Source of the DNA: Winogradskyella sp. J14-2
Lineage (GTDB): Bacteria; Bacteroidota; Bacteroidia; Flavobacteriales; Flavobacteriaceae
DNA: 64,000 nucleotides
Assembly: GCF_001971725.1 (NCBI RefSeq)
Contig: NZ_CP019388.1
Location: 1,054,001 to 1,118,000 of the forward strand
Reading direction: 5' to 3'
Position numbers and translations under genes: made by a program. A model generated the notes under the pieces. The model was not told the DNA's origin, did not search any database, and was given only the letters and a program-made list of their open reading frames with translations. Below are positions 28,716 through 38,100 of this stretch, piece after piece. Position 1 is the first letter of the stretch, and each line of letters begins with the position of its first letter.

Positions 28716-29594
28716 TTAATAACCTTTATTAGAACGCATCTCTATAAGCCTGTCCGGATAGTCTGTAATAATACCATCTACATTCCATCTAAGCATCTTT
28801 AATAGGTCTTGCTCTTCGTTAACTGTCCAAGGAATAATCAGATAATTTTGAGCATGGTACTCATTAATAATTTCTGAAGTTAATAATTTAAAATATGGAC
28901 TAATAATTTCTGGTTTGTAAGATAGTTTTTCAAGCTTTGTAGCAATAACTTCATCTTCATCTACCAGAAGTGCATCTGGCATCTTTGGGGATTGTTTTTT
29001 TATTTCCTCTAAAATCACTAAATCAAATGACTGCAAATTCACTAGAGAGAAAAGTCCACTTTCTTCAATTTCATCTAAGACTATTTTTACATATTCATCT
29101 GGCTGTGGTGTATAAATACCGTAATACTCAGGCTTAGATTTAATTTCAATATTGAATTTAATATCAGGATTTTTAGCTTTTGCCAATTCAAAAACTTCAG
29201 ACAAAAGTGGTTTGTAGGTTTTTAGTTTCTTTTGGTCTGGATATGTAGGATGAAGTTTTGTACCACAATCAAATTGTTTAATCTCAGTGTGCGTCATTTT
29301 GTAAAGATTATACTTCATGTCCATGTCTTCAGGAATCTCATCTCCTTTTGGATTAAAACAAATAGTTCGGCTCATAAAAGGCTCATGAGACACTACAACT
29401 TCATTGTCTTTTGTAATGGCAATATCTAACTCTAAAGTCGTAACACCAAGCTCTATCGCTTTATCAAATGCTGGTAAGGAATTTTCGGGATATAGACCTC
29501 TACAACCTCTGTGACCTTGAATGTCTAATTGTTTTTCGGAGTTGCAGCTCATTAGAGAAATAACTAAGATAGGTATAATGCTATTCCTCAACAT
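28716..29594 (-). CDS. Glycerophosphodiester phosphodiesterase, lipoprotein
   Basis: 292 residues from ATG 29594. The signal peptide has the lipobox SLMSC. The GDPD TIM barrel has the catalytic HRGCRGLYPENS (His, Arg, Glu), then ELDIAITKD (metal-binding E and D) and VVVSHEP (second His). It hydrolyses glycerophosphodiesters to glycerol-3-phosphate and an alcohol in the periplasm. An upstream in-frame ATG at 29618 is possible but lies deeper in the neighbouring gene. Even the chosen start overlaps the sterol desaturase 3' end by 14 bp, indicating tight coupling. Confidence 0.9.
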   Translation of the reverse strand: MLRNSIIPILVISLMSCNSEKQLDIQGHRGCRGLYPENSLPAFDKAIELGVTTLELDIAITKDNEVVVSHEPFMSRTICFNPKGDEIPEDMDMKYNLYKMTHTEIKQFDCGTKLHPTYPDQKKLKTYKPLLSEVFELAKAKNPDIKFNIEIKSKPEYYGIYTPQPDEYVKIVLDEIEESGLFSLVNLQSFDLVILEEIKKQSPKMPDALLVDEDEVIATKLEKLSYKPEIISPYFKLLTSEIINEYHAQNYLIIPWTVNEEQDLLKMLRWNVDGIITDYPDRLIEMRSNKGY

Positions 29595-30429
29595 CAGCCG
29601 AGAGTGTCGGTTTTTCATATTTCTGAAAAGGTTGTTTTAGCAATTCACCAATATTGCTATTTTTCGTTTCATCTGGAAAAACATCTACTCCATAAACCAA
29701 TTTTTCTCTATCCATGTACATGTAAGTACCCAATAAGCGATCCCAAATACTGAAAATATTACCATAATTAGAATCTGTATAAGGCAAGCGGTAATGATGA
29801 TGAATTTTGTGCATGTCTGGTGAGATAATAAAATAACTTAAGGCTTTATCCAAACCTTTAGGCAATTTAATATTAGCATGAGTAAACTGCGTAAAAATTA
29901 AAGACATGGCTTGGTATAACATCACCAATGCAAAAGGTGTACCGACAGCAAAAACACCAAAAAGCGTAAACGCAAAGCGAATAACACTTTCAATAGGATG
30001 GTGCCTGTTGGCTGTTGTGGTATCTACTTTGTGGTCTGTGTGATGTACCAAATGTACCATCCAAAGTGGTTTTACTTTATGCTCTACATAATGCGCCAAA
30101 TACGCTCCAAAAAAGTCTAATAACAAAACACCAAGAAACGCATAAAGCCAAAGCGGCTGAGCATCTGGAAACAACCAATTAATAACACCAAAATTATGTT
30201 CTATCACCCATTTTGAAGACCAATATAGTAATGATGCTAATGCGAAATTAACAATTACGGTTGTTAGTGTGAAGAATAAATTAGGCAACGCATGCTGCCA
30301 CTTGTTATACTTAAATTTGAATAAAGGCAAACCACCTTCTAACAGCCAAAAAAAAGTTAATCCACCAATTAGAATAAGACTTCGGTGAGAGGAAGGAATC
30401 GTTTCAAAATAGTTAATAATCGTTTCCAA
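29581..30429 (-). CDS. Fatty acid hydroxylase / sterol desaturase superfamily membrane protein
   Basis: 282 residues with four to five membrane helices and the histidine boxes of the di-iron hydroxylase family: HYVEH, HLVHHTDH, NRHHP and a late HKIHHHYR. The product is probably a hydroxylated lipid in the inner membrane; the substrate is unknown. Sterols are not expected in this group, so acyl chains or ornithine lipids are likelier (inference). It is 4 bp downstream of the 299-residue gene and overlaps GDPD, so the three form an operon. Confidence 0.87.
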   Translation of the reverse strand: METIINYFETIPSSHRSLILIGGLTFFWLLEGGLPLFKFKYNKWQHALPNLFFTLTTVIVNFALASLLYWSSKWVIEHNFGVINWLFPDAQPLWLYAFLGVLLLDFFGAYLAHYVEHKVKPLWMVHLVHHTDHKVDTTTANRHHPIESVIRFAFTLFGVFAVGTPFALVMLYQAMSLIFTQFTHANIKLPKGLDKALSYFIISPDMHKIHHHYRLPYTDSNYGNIFSIWDRLLGTYMYMDREKLVYGVDVFPDETKNSNIGELLKQPFQKYEKPTLSADVEE

Positions 30430-30433
30430 AGAA

Positions 30434-31333
30434 TTATCTATTTAAATTTATAATCATTCGCGCTTTTTTCAAATTTACTGAAGAAATTTGAGATTTCCAT
30501 TCTTCTGCATCTTCGGATTTACCTGTACTCATATAAGCGGTATAATACATAAATGCCATAAATGGTTTATTACTCTCTATAACCTCTTCATCTTTTATTT
30601 TTTTTAATTGTCTAATCACCTTTTTTGGCCGTTTTAGAAGTAGATATTCTTGAAGCTTCAACAACTCACAACGTTGTTTCAAAGCTGTATGCTCATTCTG
30701 CTCTTCTTTAGAAATAAGTCGTTCCGCCTCGTTAATGTAAATATTAGACAATTGAATAATATCATTTCTGGTTCGCGGTTTAGCGTACATGCTTAGATCT
30801 AAATATTTTGATGCTAAAAAATAGGCAGAATAGAAATTCTTATCCTGCTTATAATCCTGAAGTTCTTGAGCAATAAACTCCGTATTTAGAGAATAACGCT
30901 CTATTAGTGCGGTTATATTTTGAAAATCTTCTGTAGAGTAATCTACATTAAGAATATTGCCATTAATATCCATAATTTTAATACTATCGTCATTAAACTT
31001 ATCTAAGTATTTTTGGCTGCGTTTGTCTTTAATCTTTTCGTATAAGTCTGCATAGCGGTATTCTGAAACTATAACAGGCACGAAATGTTCCCAAATTAAA
31101 GGGCTTACTTGTTCATCTTCGTACAAATTATTTATAAATATTGTTCTACCCTTAGTATCTTTTACTATCACAGGATATTCATAACTTGTAGTTTCCTCCC
31201 AAACCATAAGTACCATTTTATTCTGGACCGTTGCCAAGGCTTGCGCTACTTCGAGATTTTTCATCCATTCTTGAGCTGAAGCTGTGTTTACTATTAAAAC
31301 AAGGAGCAATAATTTTAGTAGAACGTTTTTCAT
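30434..31333 (-). CDS. Secreted thioredoxin-fold-like protein lacking the CxxC motif
   Basis: 299 residues. The signal peptide is MKNVLLKLLLLVLIVNTASAQ. The first half (about 22-150) reads like a DUF255-type thioredoxin fold: WMKNLEVAQALATVQNKMVLMVWE, then VPVIVSEYRYADLYEKI and SIKIMDINGNIL. The position where CxxC would be reads WEETT, so redox chemistry is unlikely. The second half is helical, TPR-like. The family looks conserved in Flavobacteriaceae but has no known role. Start of an operon with the sterol desaturase and GDPD genes. Confidence 0.65.
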   Translation of the reverse strand: MKNVLLKLLLLVLIVNTASAQEWMKNLEVAQALATVQNKMVLMVWEETTSYEYPVIVKDTKGRTIFINNLYEDEQVSPLIWEHFVPVIVSEYRYADLYEKIKDKRSQKYLDKFNDDSIKIMDINGNILNVDYSTEDFQNITALIERYSLNTEFIAQELQDYKQDKNFYSAYFLASKYLDLSMYAKPRTRNDIIQLSNIYINEAERLISKEEQNEHTALKQRCELLKLQEYLLLKRPKKVIRQLKKIKDEEVIESNKPFMAFMYYTAYMSTGKSEDAEEWKSQISSVNLKKARMIINLNR

Positions 31334-31381
31334 GTTTAGTTTTTTTCAAAGGTTATATCAAAAATTATTCCGAAGCTAACC

Positions 31382-31876
31382 CTATAATTTTATTTGTTTT
31401 TTCATTTCCTCAACAATATTATAAGCCGCAGGACAAATTGCTACATTTTTAAGTGTTAAGTTAGAAATTTGCTGAAACTTTTTTCGATCTGTATGCGGAA
31501 ATTCTCTGCAAGCCTTTGGTCTTACATCATAAATCATACAGTAATTATCCGCATCTAAAAACGTGCAAGGCACTGATTGCAACACATAATCATTATCCTC
31601 ATCTATACATAAATAGGCATCAATAAACTGCTGCTCTTTCATTTTGAAAGATTTAGATATGCGCTGAATATCCTTATCCGTAAACAAAGGTCCTGTGGTT
31701 TTACAGCAATTAGCACATTGTAAGCAATCCGTACGCTCAAACTCTTCCTCGTGCAACTCTTGCATAATGTAGTCTAATTGTTTTGGTGGCTTTTTTCTAA
31801 GTTTGGCAAAGAAAGTTTTGTTTTCCTTATGCTTATCTTTGGCCAGCTTTGGCAGATTATTGATTTGGTTTTGCAT
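31382..31876 (-). CDS. YkgJ family cysteine cluster protein
   Basis: 164 residues. Clustered cysteines CLQCANCC (mid-protein), then C in VPCTF, NYCMIYDVRPKACREFPH and ICPAAYN match the YkgJ/Fli-B-like zinc- or iron-cluster family (PF03692). The function of most members is unknown. It is divergent from the methyltransferase gene, separated by a short region with a palindrome. It is 48 bp upstream of the thioredoxin-like gene on the same strand and may head that operon. Confidence 0.85.
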   Translation of the reverse strand: MQNQINNLPKLAKDKHKENKTFFAKLRKKPPKQLDYIMQELHEEEFERTDCLQCANCCKTTGPLFTDKDIQRISKSFKMKEQQFIDAYLCIDEDNDYVLQSVPCTFLDADNYCMIYDVRPKACREFPHTDRKKFQQISNLTLKNVAICPAAYNIVEEMKKQIKL

Positions 31877-31899
31877 ATTGTAAATATAATCAGAATGAG

Positions 31900-31920
31900 A
31901 TGCTGAATCAAGTTCAGCAT
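31900..31920. repeat. Perfect palindrome ATGCTGAA-N5-TTCAGCAT
   Basis: 8-bp inverted arms 31900-31907 and 31913-31920 around TCAAG. It lies between the divergent YkgJ and methyltransferase genes. It is in frame with the methyltransferase, so an alternative start at 31900 would translate it as MLNQVQH. No T tract follows; more likely an interspersed hairpin or operator than a terminator. Confidence 0.6.
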
Positions 31921-31932
31921 GGCAAAAATATT

Positions 31933-32637
31933 ATGACAAAAGACATCTTTGGAAAAGCACTATTAGACTATCAGAATGGTAATTATTCTGAAGATATTAT
32001 TACCTGGACCAACATATCTGATAAGGACGAATTACCACTTCCCTATTTATTCAGAACTTACTCTGAAATGCCAAAACTAGAACAAAAAGCTTTACAACTA
32101 AGCAAAGGTAAAGTCCTCGATGTTGGTTGTGGTACTGGCAACCATGCACTTTGGTTACAAGAAAAAGGATTTGATGTAAAAGTAATTGACAGTTCTAAAG
32201 GTGCTATTGAAGTCTGCAAATTACGAGGTATAAAAAATGCCGAACACATTGCGTTATTAGAAGAAACAGATATGTTTGACACCATTCTACTTTTAATGAA
32301 TGGTACTGGTATTTTTCAGGAAATAATACAGGTTGCTAAATATTTAAACTATCTAAAATCTTTATTAAAACCTAGCGGACAAATTTTAATCGACTCATCT
32401 GATATTTCATATATGTACGAAGATGAAGATGGTGGCACTTGGTTAGATTTAAACAGTGGTTATATTGGCGAACTTGATTATTTCTTTAGCTATAAAGGTG
32501 AAGAAGCAACTCCAATGAAATGGCTCTACTTAGATTTTGAAACGCTAAACACAGCTTGCCAAACCGTAGGTCTTCAATGCGAAAAAGTTATGGATGGCGA
32601 GCATTTTGATTATTTGGCGAGGATTATTCATGCATAA
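31933..32637 (+). CDS. Class I SAM-dependent methyltransferase
   Basis: 234 residues from ATG 31933 (MTKDIFGKALLDYQNG). SAM-binding motif I is VLDVGCGTGNHALWL, followed by acidic motif II (VKVIDSS). The order of strands fits a Rossmann-like methyltransferase. The substrate is not inferable. The frame extends to ATG 31900 through a palindrome, and that longer form lacks support. It is a single gene, convergent with the outer-membrane barrel gene. Confidence 0.85.
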   Translation: MTKDIFGKALLDYQNGNYSEDIITWTNISDKDELPLPYLFRTYSEMPKLEQKALQLSKGKVLDVGCGTGNHALWLQEKGFDVKVIDSSKGAIEVCKLRGIKNAEHIALLEETDMFDTILLLMNGTGIFQEIIQVAKYLNYLKSLLKPSGQILIDSSDISYMYEDEDGGTWLDLNSGYIGELDYFFSYKGEEATPMKWLYLDFETLNTACQTVGLQCEKVMDGEHFDYLARIIHA

Positions 32638-32670
32638 TTTACTTCCTGAATTTGGTTAGCTATCCATAGT

Positions 32671-32720
32671 GATTCTGAAACAACACTTCGACAAGCTCAG
32701 TATGACAGTTCAGAATGACA
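32671..32720. repeat. Interspersed inverted-repeat element (CTTCGAC/GCTCAG/TGACA family)
   Basis: Ends ATTCTGAAAC and GTTCAGAAT are inverted repeats. The core has CACTTCGAC, AAGCTCAG and TATGACA. The element at 51308-51380 has the same ends and core with an inserted middle. Both lie between convergent genes. Confidence 0.8.
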
Positions 32721-32749
32721 ATAAAAAGATTCCTGCTTTCGCAGGAACT
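32721..32749 (-). terminator. Terminator after the barrel gene
   Basis: On the minus strand TTCCTGC-GAAA-GCAGGAA (32747-32730) directly follows the stop at 32750. ATCTTTTTATT comes after it. It is one of the CCTGC/GCAGG hairpins and adjoins the inverted-repeat element. Confidence 0.8.
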
Positions 32750-34477
32750 TTAGAAATCAAACTGATACGTAGCTCCCGCTAAAATCTGAATGCCTTGAAC
32801 AGGGAAGTTTAAATAACGCTCGTAATCCTGGTTAAGGATATTATTTACCTTTCCAAATACAGATAATTGATCGTTGATTTTATAACCTACATGTGCATTA
32901 GCATCAAAATAACTATCTAAACTCATAACAGGACTGGGATCTTGCGGAAACAGTGTCGCTACTAAGCCTTGCTGATCTTTTCGTTCGCCAACATAAATGG
33001 CACTAGCACCTGCATACCATTGTTCAGATATTTGTAAATCCATAAAGATAGAACCTGTTACGTTTGGCAAATTCCATGCTTCAGCTTCATTATCCATGTC
33101 ATAGTTGAAGTATTCTCCTTTAAAACCCAGCGTAAAATTTCTATTGACATCAATATTTAATTCGCCAGCAACCGAAAAGGTAGTAACATCATCATACACC
33201 ACACCAAAAGAATTACCATATTGGTAATCTGCTGTTGCATCACCTCTGGCATCATTTGCTTTAAAAAGTGCTTTATTCTCTTCTGCGTAATAATTTCCTT
33301 TAACGTTATAACTTACACTATTAGACAGCTTTCCTTTTAGTCCTAAAAACCCTTTATAGCGCTGGTCTGTTGGCGCTACATAAAGTGTTGGAGATACAAA
33401 TGGATTCTCAGTCGCAAAATCGTAGTAAGAGTTTTGTTGTAACTGCCCTGTGATTCCACCATAAGCAATTAAGATTTCATCTACTAAACGGTAAGAAGCA
33501 TCAATATTAGGATAGATAAAAAACTTATTATCGCTAAGTTCGGTATCATTAAGATAGACTAAACTTAAGCCTAAATTAACCGTTAAATCATCTTGGGTTA
33601 ATTGATACGAAGGAGATAAACCAACTGTAACATTTCCGTAATTAATGTCACCTAAATTCTCGTAATCACTATCAAAACTTCCACCAATGTAATCTACATA
33701 TAATTGTGTTTTTATAGCTTCTCCTTGCACAGGAATATCAAAACCTGCTTTAGCTACAAAGCGGTTTTCACCAGAATCTTGATTATCACCAAAACGTCTA
33801 AAACGTACACTACCATCGTTGATAATAGCATCTTCAAAATTAATTTTTCCTCCTAAATAAAAACTATTAAACGTGTGGCTAGGGTCTATCATATCTGCTT
33901 CGGCTTGTCCAAAGAAATTCTGAGGCAAACCATACCAATTGTATGTCATTAAGTCAAAACCTCCATCTACTTTCCATGATAAATCTCTATGTCTTTGAGA
34001 ATAATGTGCGTTTAAATGCGTGGTAGAAAAATCGTCATCTAACAATAAATCTTCAATACCACCTTGAGAAGAATGGTGACTGAAATAACCACCAACATTT
34101 TCAGAATTACTAAGCTCATGGTTAAGATACACTTCACCCAAAACTGTTGTATATGTACCTACTCCTAGCGATGCATAATTATCGTATAATTTCACAGCTT
34201 TTGCTTTATCAACGGTTGCTGCTTTACCTTTTGCTGGCGTAAACGTTGAAGCTACTGGAATTGAAAAAATATTGTACTTAACCTCTTTTTTCTTCACCAA
34301 ATTAGAGTCTTGCAATTTTGGAGTATCCTTAATTTTAAAGGCATCTGAAATTGTAGGTTTGTATGGTGTTACCACATTTACGACTTGGTCATCAATAGTG
34401 TCTTTTGCTCGTTCTTGAGCTACCATTGATACACTGCTTGATATGGTGATTATAAAAATTAAAAACTTGATTTTCAT
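32750..34477 (-). CDS. Outer-membrane beta-barrel protein, TonB-dependent receptor-like
   Basis: 575 residues. The signal peptide is MKIKFLIFIITISSSVSMVAQ. A short N-terminal region (VVTPYKPTISDAFKIKDTP) resembles a TonB-receptor start, but there is no complete plug domain. The rest is a repeated pattern of amphipathic strands ending in F (ILAGATYQFDF), and a terminal segment (DANAHVGYKINDQLSVFGKVNNILNQDY) is typical of TonB-dependent receptors. Export as an outer-membrane porin-like barrel is likely; the ligand is unknown. It is last in an operon after the TPR and CHU_C-like lipoprotein genes, suggesting one envelope complex. Confidence 0.8.
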   Translation of the reverse strand: MKIKFLIFIITISSSVSMVAQERAKDTIDDQVVNVVTPYKPTISDAFKIKDTPKLQDSNLVKKKEVKYNIFSIPVASTFTPAKGKAATVDKAKAVKLYDNYASLGVGTYTTVLGEVYLNHELSNSENVGGYFSHHSSQGGIEDLLLDDDFSTTHLNAHYSQRHRDLSWKVDGGFDLMTYNWYGLPQNFFGQAEADMIDPSHTFNSFYLGGKINFEDAIINDGSVRFRRFGDNQDSGENRFVAKAGFDIPVQGEAIKTQLYVDYIGGSFDSDYENLGDINYGNVTVGLSPSYQLTQDDLTVNLGLSLVYLNDTELSDNKFFIYPNIDASYRLVDEILIAYGGITGQLQQNSYYDFATENPFVSPTLYVAPTDQRYKGFLGLKGKLSNSVSYNVKGNYYAEENKALFKANDARGDATADYQYGNSFGVVYDDVTTFSVAGELNIDVNRNFTLGFKGEYFNYDMDNEAEAWNLPNVTGSIFMDLQISEQWYAGASAIYVGERKDQQGLVATLFPQDPSPVMSLDSYFDANAHVGYKINDQLSVFGKVNNILNQDYERYLNFPVQGIQILAGATYQFDF

Positions 34478-34508
34478 TTGTAATGTTTTGATTGAATCTT
34501 ATGCTATA

Positions 34509-35048
34509 TTAATTTCCTGTAAGAGTTGGGTCGAATTGAGAACTAGGGGTGCAATCACTAAAATTTTGTTCGTCTAAAGCCGAGAAATTTCCAAATAAGC
34601 AAAATGTACCAGATTTCATATAAACCTGTTCATTTTCAACAACTATTTTGTACTTATACGTCCCATCTGGAACACCTTCTACGCCAAACTCACCTTGAGG
34701 TTCTGTTGGAAAAGACTCATCTGAACTTGAGCCATAATCAGTACTTTCAAAAATAAGCTCGTCATCAATGTTATATATAGATACAATATGATTTTCATAT
34801 AGCTGAATATTCTCAATACCAAATCTATCATTGTAGGCATCATTGTTTGGTGTAAATAAATTATATACAATTATTTCTCCTTGAGATTGGTCTAAATTAT
34901 CAACATTCGGTCCAAATACTGGCTCCTCTGAGCAACAACCAGCAAATACATCTTCCTCTTGTTCATTATTACTGTCATCACAAGACATGAAAGAAAACGC
35001 AGCTGTTAATAGGATTAAAAATGATTTATAATTCTTAAAGCTTTTCAT
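34509..35048 (-). CDS. Lipoprotein with a CHU_C-like (gliding motility C-terminal) domain
   Basis: 179 residues. The signal peptide has lipobox SFMSC (about C23). The mature start is acidic with a CC pair. The segment IIVYNLFTPNNDAYNDRFGIENI followed by YNIDDELIFES and VPDGTYKYKI matches the CHU_C / type B type-IX-secretion C-terminal domain pattern. Here the domain is not at the extreme C-terminus: about 35 residues with two cysteines follow it. The combination of lipobox and internal CHU_C domain suggests a structural use rather than a sorting signal (inference). It is 31 bp from the barrel gene and 55 bp from the TPR gene. Confidence 0.7.
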   Translation of the reverse strand: MKSFKNYKSFLILLTAAFSFMSCDDSNNEQEEDVFAGCCSEEPVFGPNVDNLDQSQGEIIVYNLFTPNNDAYNDRFGIENIQLYENHIVSIYNIDDELIFESTDYGSSSDESFPTEPQGEFGVEGVPDGTYKYKIVVENEQVYMKSGTFCLFGNFSALDEQNFSDCTPSSQFDPTLTGN

Positions 35049-35088
35049 GGCTAAAATATTGGTTTTGGAAATCTGATTTTGAAATTAC

Positions 35089-35102
35089 TTCCTGCGCAGG
35101 AA
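35089..35102. repeat. CCTGCGCAGG palindrome after the TPR gene
   Basis: TTCCTGCGCAGGAA is a perfect 14-bp palindrome beginning immediately after the TPR-gene stop (35104). No T tract follows on the minus strand, so it probably does not terminate transcription before the lipoprotein gene. Confidence 0.6.
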
Positions 35103-35103
35103 T

Positions 35104-38100
35104 TTAGTTATCGTCGGTTTCGATTGATGAATTTGTTTTAGCTTCTTCGGTTTTAATCTTGTTAAGTTCTTGCTGTGCCTCTTGTACCACATCATCAAAC
35201 TCTGGGAAATTAGAAATCACACTTTCTAAAATATAATTGGCCTGAAACGCATCTCCCAAAGCATAGAAATTCTTCGCCATAACTACCAAACCTTTAGCAC
35301 TGTAATATTTGTAACTGCTGTAATCCTTGGCCAATTTTTGAATGGTTGTGTTTGAGGCTTCATACTTACCTTCCTTATTTTTAAAATACGCATTGTAATA
35401 TAGAGCTTCTGCCGCAACACTTCCTGTAGCTATTTTTTCTACATCAGCATAGGCTGTTTTTGCTTTGTCTTCGTTTCCTGTTTTTATGGCAGAACGTGCA
35501 ATGATGATTTTAGCATCACTCTTCACTTTTACATCTAAGTTAGAATTTGCCAATACCTTTTCGGCATAATTTTCAGCACTAGAATATTCTTCTGTTTGGT
35601 AGTACGCATTCATTAAGTTAGACTGCGCATACAATACATTCTGTGGATAGTCTGCTTCAGCTTCTAAAGTTTTTAAAACCGGAATCGCCTGAGACCAGTT
35701 AGACTCTTTCAAATAAATTTCGCAAAGCTTTACTGTTGCCTGCTCTGTATATTCACTTCTTGAAGCATCAACAACATATTTGTAATGTGGTTGAGCGGTT
35801 TCAAATAAATCCTTTTTGTAATACAATTGCGCAATGTAGAAATGTGATTTTAACGCATGAATACCATTAGGAAACTGATTTAAATATTTATTAAACTGAC
35901 GAATGGCATTCTCTGTATCGTTTTCTAAATATGGCTTTTCGGCTGCTAAATACATGGTATTATCTAGCTCTACATCAGACACCTCAACATAATCTAAAGA
36001 CTTTACCCAAGCTGCGTAATCGTCTACTCGACCTAAATCGATATAAATTAAACGCGCTGTAGATACTGCCTGAACAGCCTCACCAGAATTCGGAAAATCG
36101 GATGCAACTTTTTTAAACTTGGTTAATGCACGCTCATTATCATTGGCATTGTAGTATACCAAACCTTGACGTAACAACGCTTTTGATGTGAAAGCACCAC
36201 GTTTGTATTCCGAATTTAATCGGTCGTACATCTGCATTGCTTTGTCTGTCTCGTTAGACTTAACATAAGAGTTTGCCAGCTCGTACATGGCATCGTCTCG
36301 TAATGCTGACTTAGAATACGTATCTATAAACGTATTAAGCTCAGAAATTTTTGTAGATGCTTTGCCTAAATACCCATTACTCATCGCTTTTTGAAATGCT
36401 GCATAATCGGTTTCAATTTCATTAATCTGAATGGCTTTATCGTAAGCATTGATGGCATTTTGGTATTTACTAGACACAAAATAGCCATCTGCCAACCTTA
36501 AATAAGCATCGTTTCGTCGTAGTCTGTCACCAGAATTATTATCAATAAATTTTTGAAAATATTTTGAAGCGTTGGTATAATCTTTCAACTTGAAATAGGT
36601 GTAAGCCAAATTGTAATCTAAGTTTTCATTCTCAGATAATCCTGAAGCTTCAGACATACCAACAAATTGTTTAAATCCAATTAAGGCATCGTTATAGTTG
36701 GTTAAATTATATTCGGTTTCGGCTTTCCAAAAAGTAGCTTTTGCTACAAAAATTGGATCTCTAGGTTCTTTTAATGAGTTATTAAATAGCTTTAATGCCT
36801 CACTATAATTGGTGTCATTATACAATTCAATTCCTCTGAAAAAAGCTACCTTTTGGTAAGCTACTTTGTTTTCAAAACTGTTTTTACCTTTTAATAATTC
36901 TAAGGCTTCCTTGTAATTTTTTGATGTGATGTAAGAATCAATCAGTAAGGTCTCAACTTCTTCTCTGTAGCTTGTATCTGGATATTTATCTAAATAACCT
37001 GATAACACTTGCGGTACAGACTGGTAAGGGTTACCTATTTCGTAACTGATTTTAGCATAGTTTAACCAAGCATCTTCCTGAATTTTTAAATCGTAATCCA
37101 TTTCAGATGCATTTCTAAAGGCGTTTAATGCTTCTTGTTTTTTCTCTAGGTTGATGTAGCTTTCACCCAAATGATAATAAGCATTCTGTGCCACAGCGTT
37201 GTTACCATCTATAATTTTATTGAATTCTGAAATGGCTTTTTCAAAATCGTTTTGCTTGTAATAAGCGTAACCTATTTGGTAATAATCTGTATTGCTCCAC
37301 TTTCCTTTTTTGCCTTCATAAGCTTGAAGATAAGGAATAGCCTCTTCGTATTTTTCGAGGTTAAAATAACTTTCACCTATAATTTTATTAAGTTCAGATG
37401 CTTCCACACCTCTACTGCTTGGTAGTTGCTCTAAGGCAAGTTCTATGGCTTTTTCAAACTTTCCTAATTTAAAGTTTAAATCGGCTTGATAATACGATAA
37501 CTTTTCCTTGTACTTTTCATTATCACTCACCTGATCGAAATACTCATTCGCAGTATCGTAATCATCACCTTCGTAAGCCATGTAACCTATGTAATACTTG
37601 GCTTGCGAGCCGTATTCCTTAGAATCTGCAACACGGTTAAGATACTTTGTTGCTTCTTTTTTACTATTTGTAGAATATAAAGTGTAACCGTAATTAAAAT
37701 TGAAACGCTCGCGCTCAGTACGTGCTATACTAGACTCATCTACTTTTTGATACCATTTGCGAGCATAAGCGTATTTACCATTTTCAAAATAGTAATCTGC
37801 CACATCTAAAAAGGCCGTGTTTCGCTTTGTGCTTGTTGGGTATTCTTCAACAAATTTTTCGATTAAGTCGTCTGCGTTTCGTTGGTTTAATCTTACAGCA
37901 CAATTGGCAATGTAATACGAACAGTCAGACTTTAAAACAGCATCATCTGTATTGTACTTAATATCGTCAAACAAGGATTGTGCAGCCTTGTACTGTTTGT
38001 TATTGTATAAGGTTAATGCCTTTTGGTAATCTTTTAAAGCACTGGTATAGATAGCGGATTTTTGAGCAAATCCAAGCATTGCAAACGTAAGAAAAAGGAT

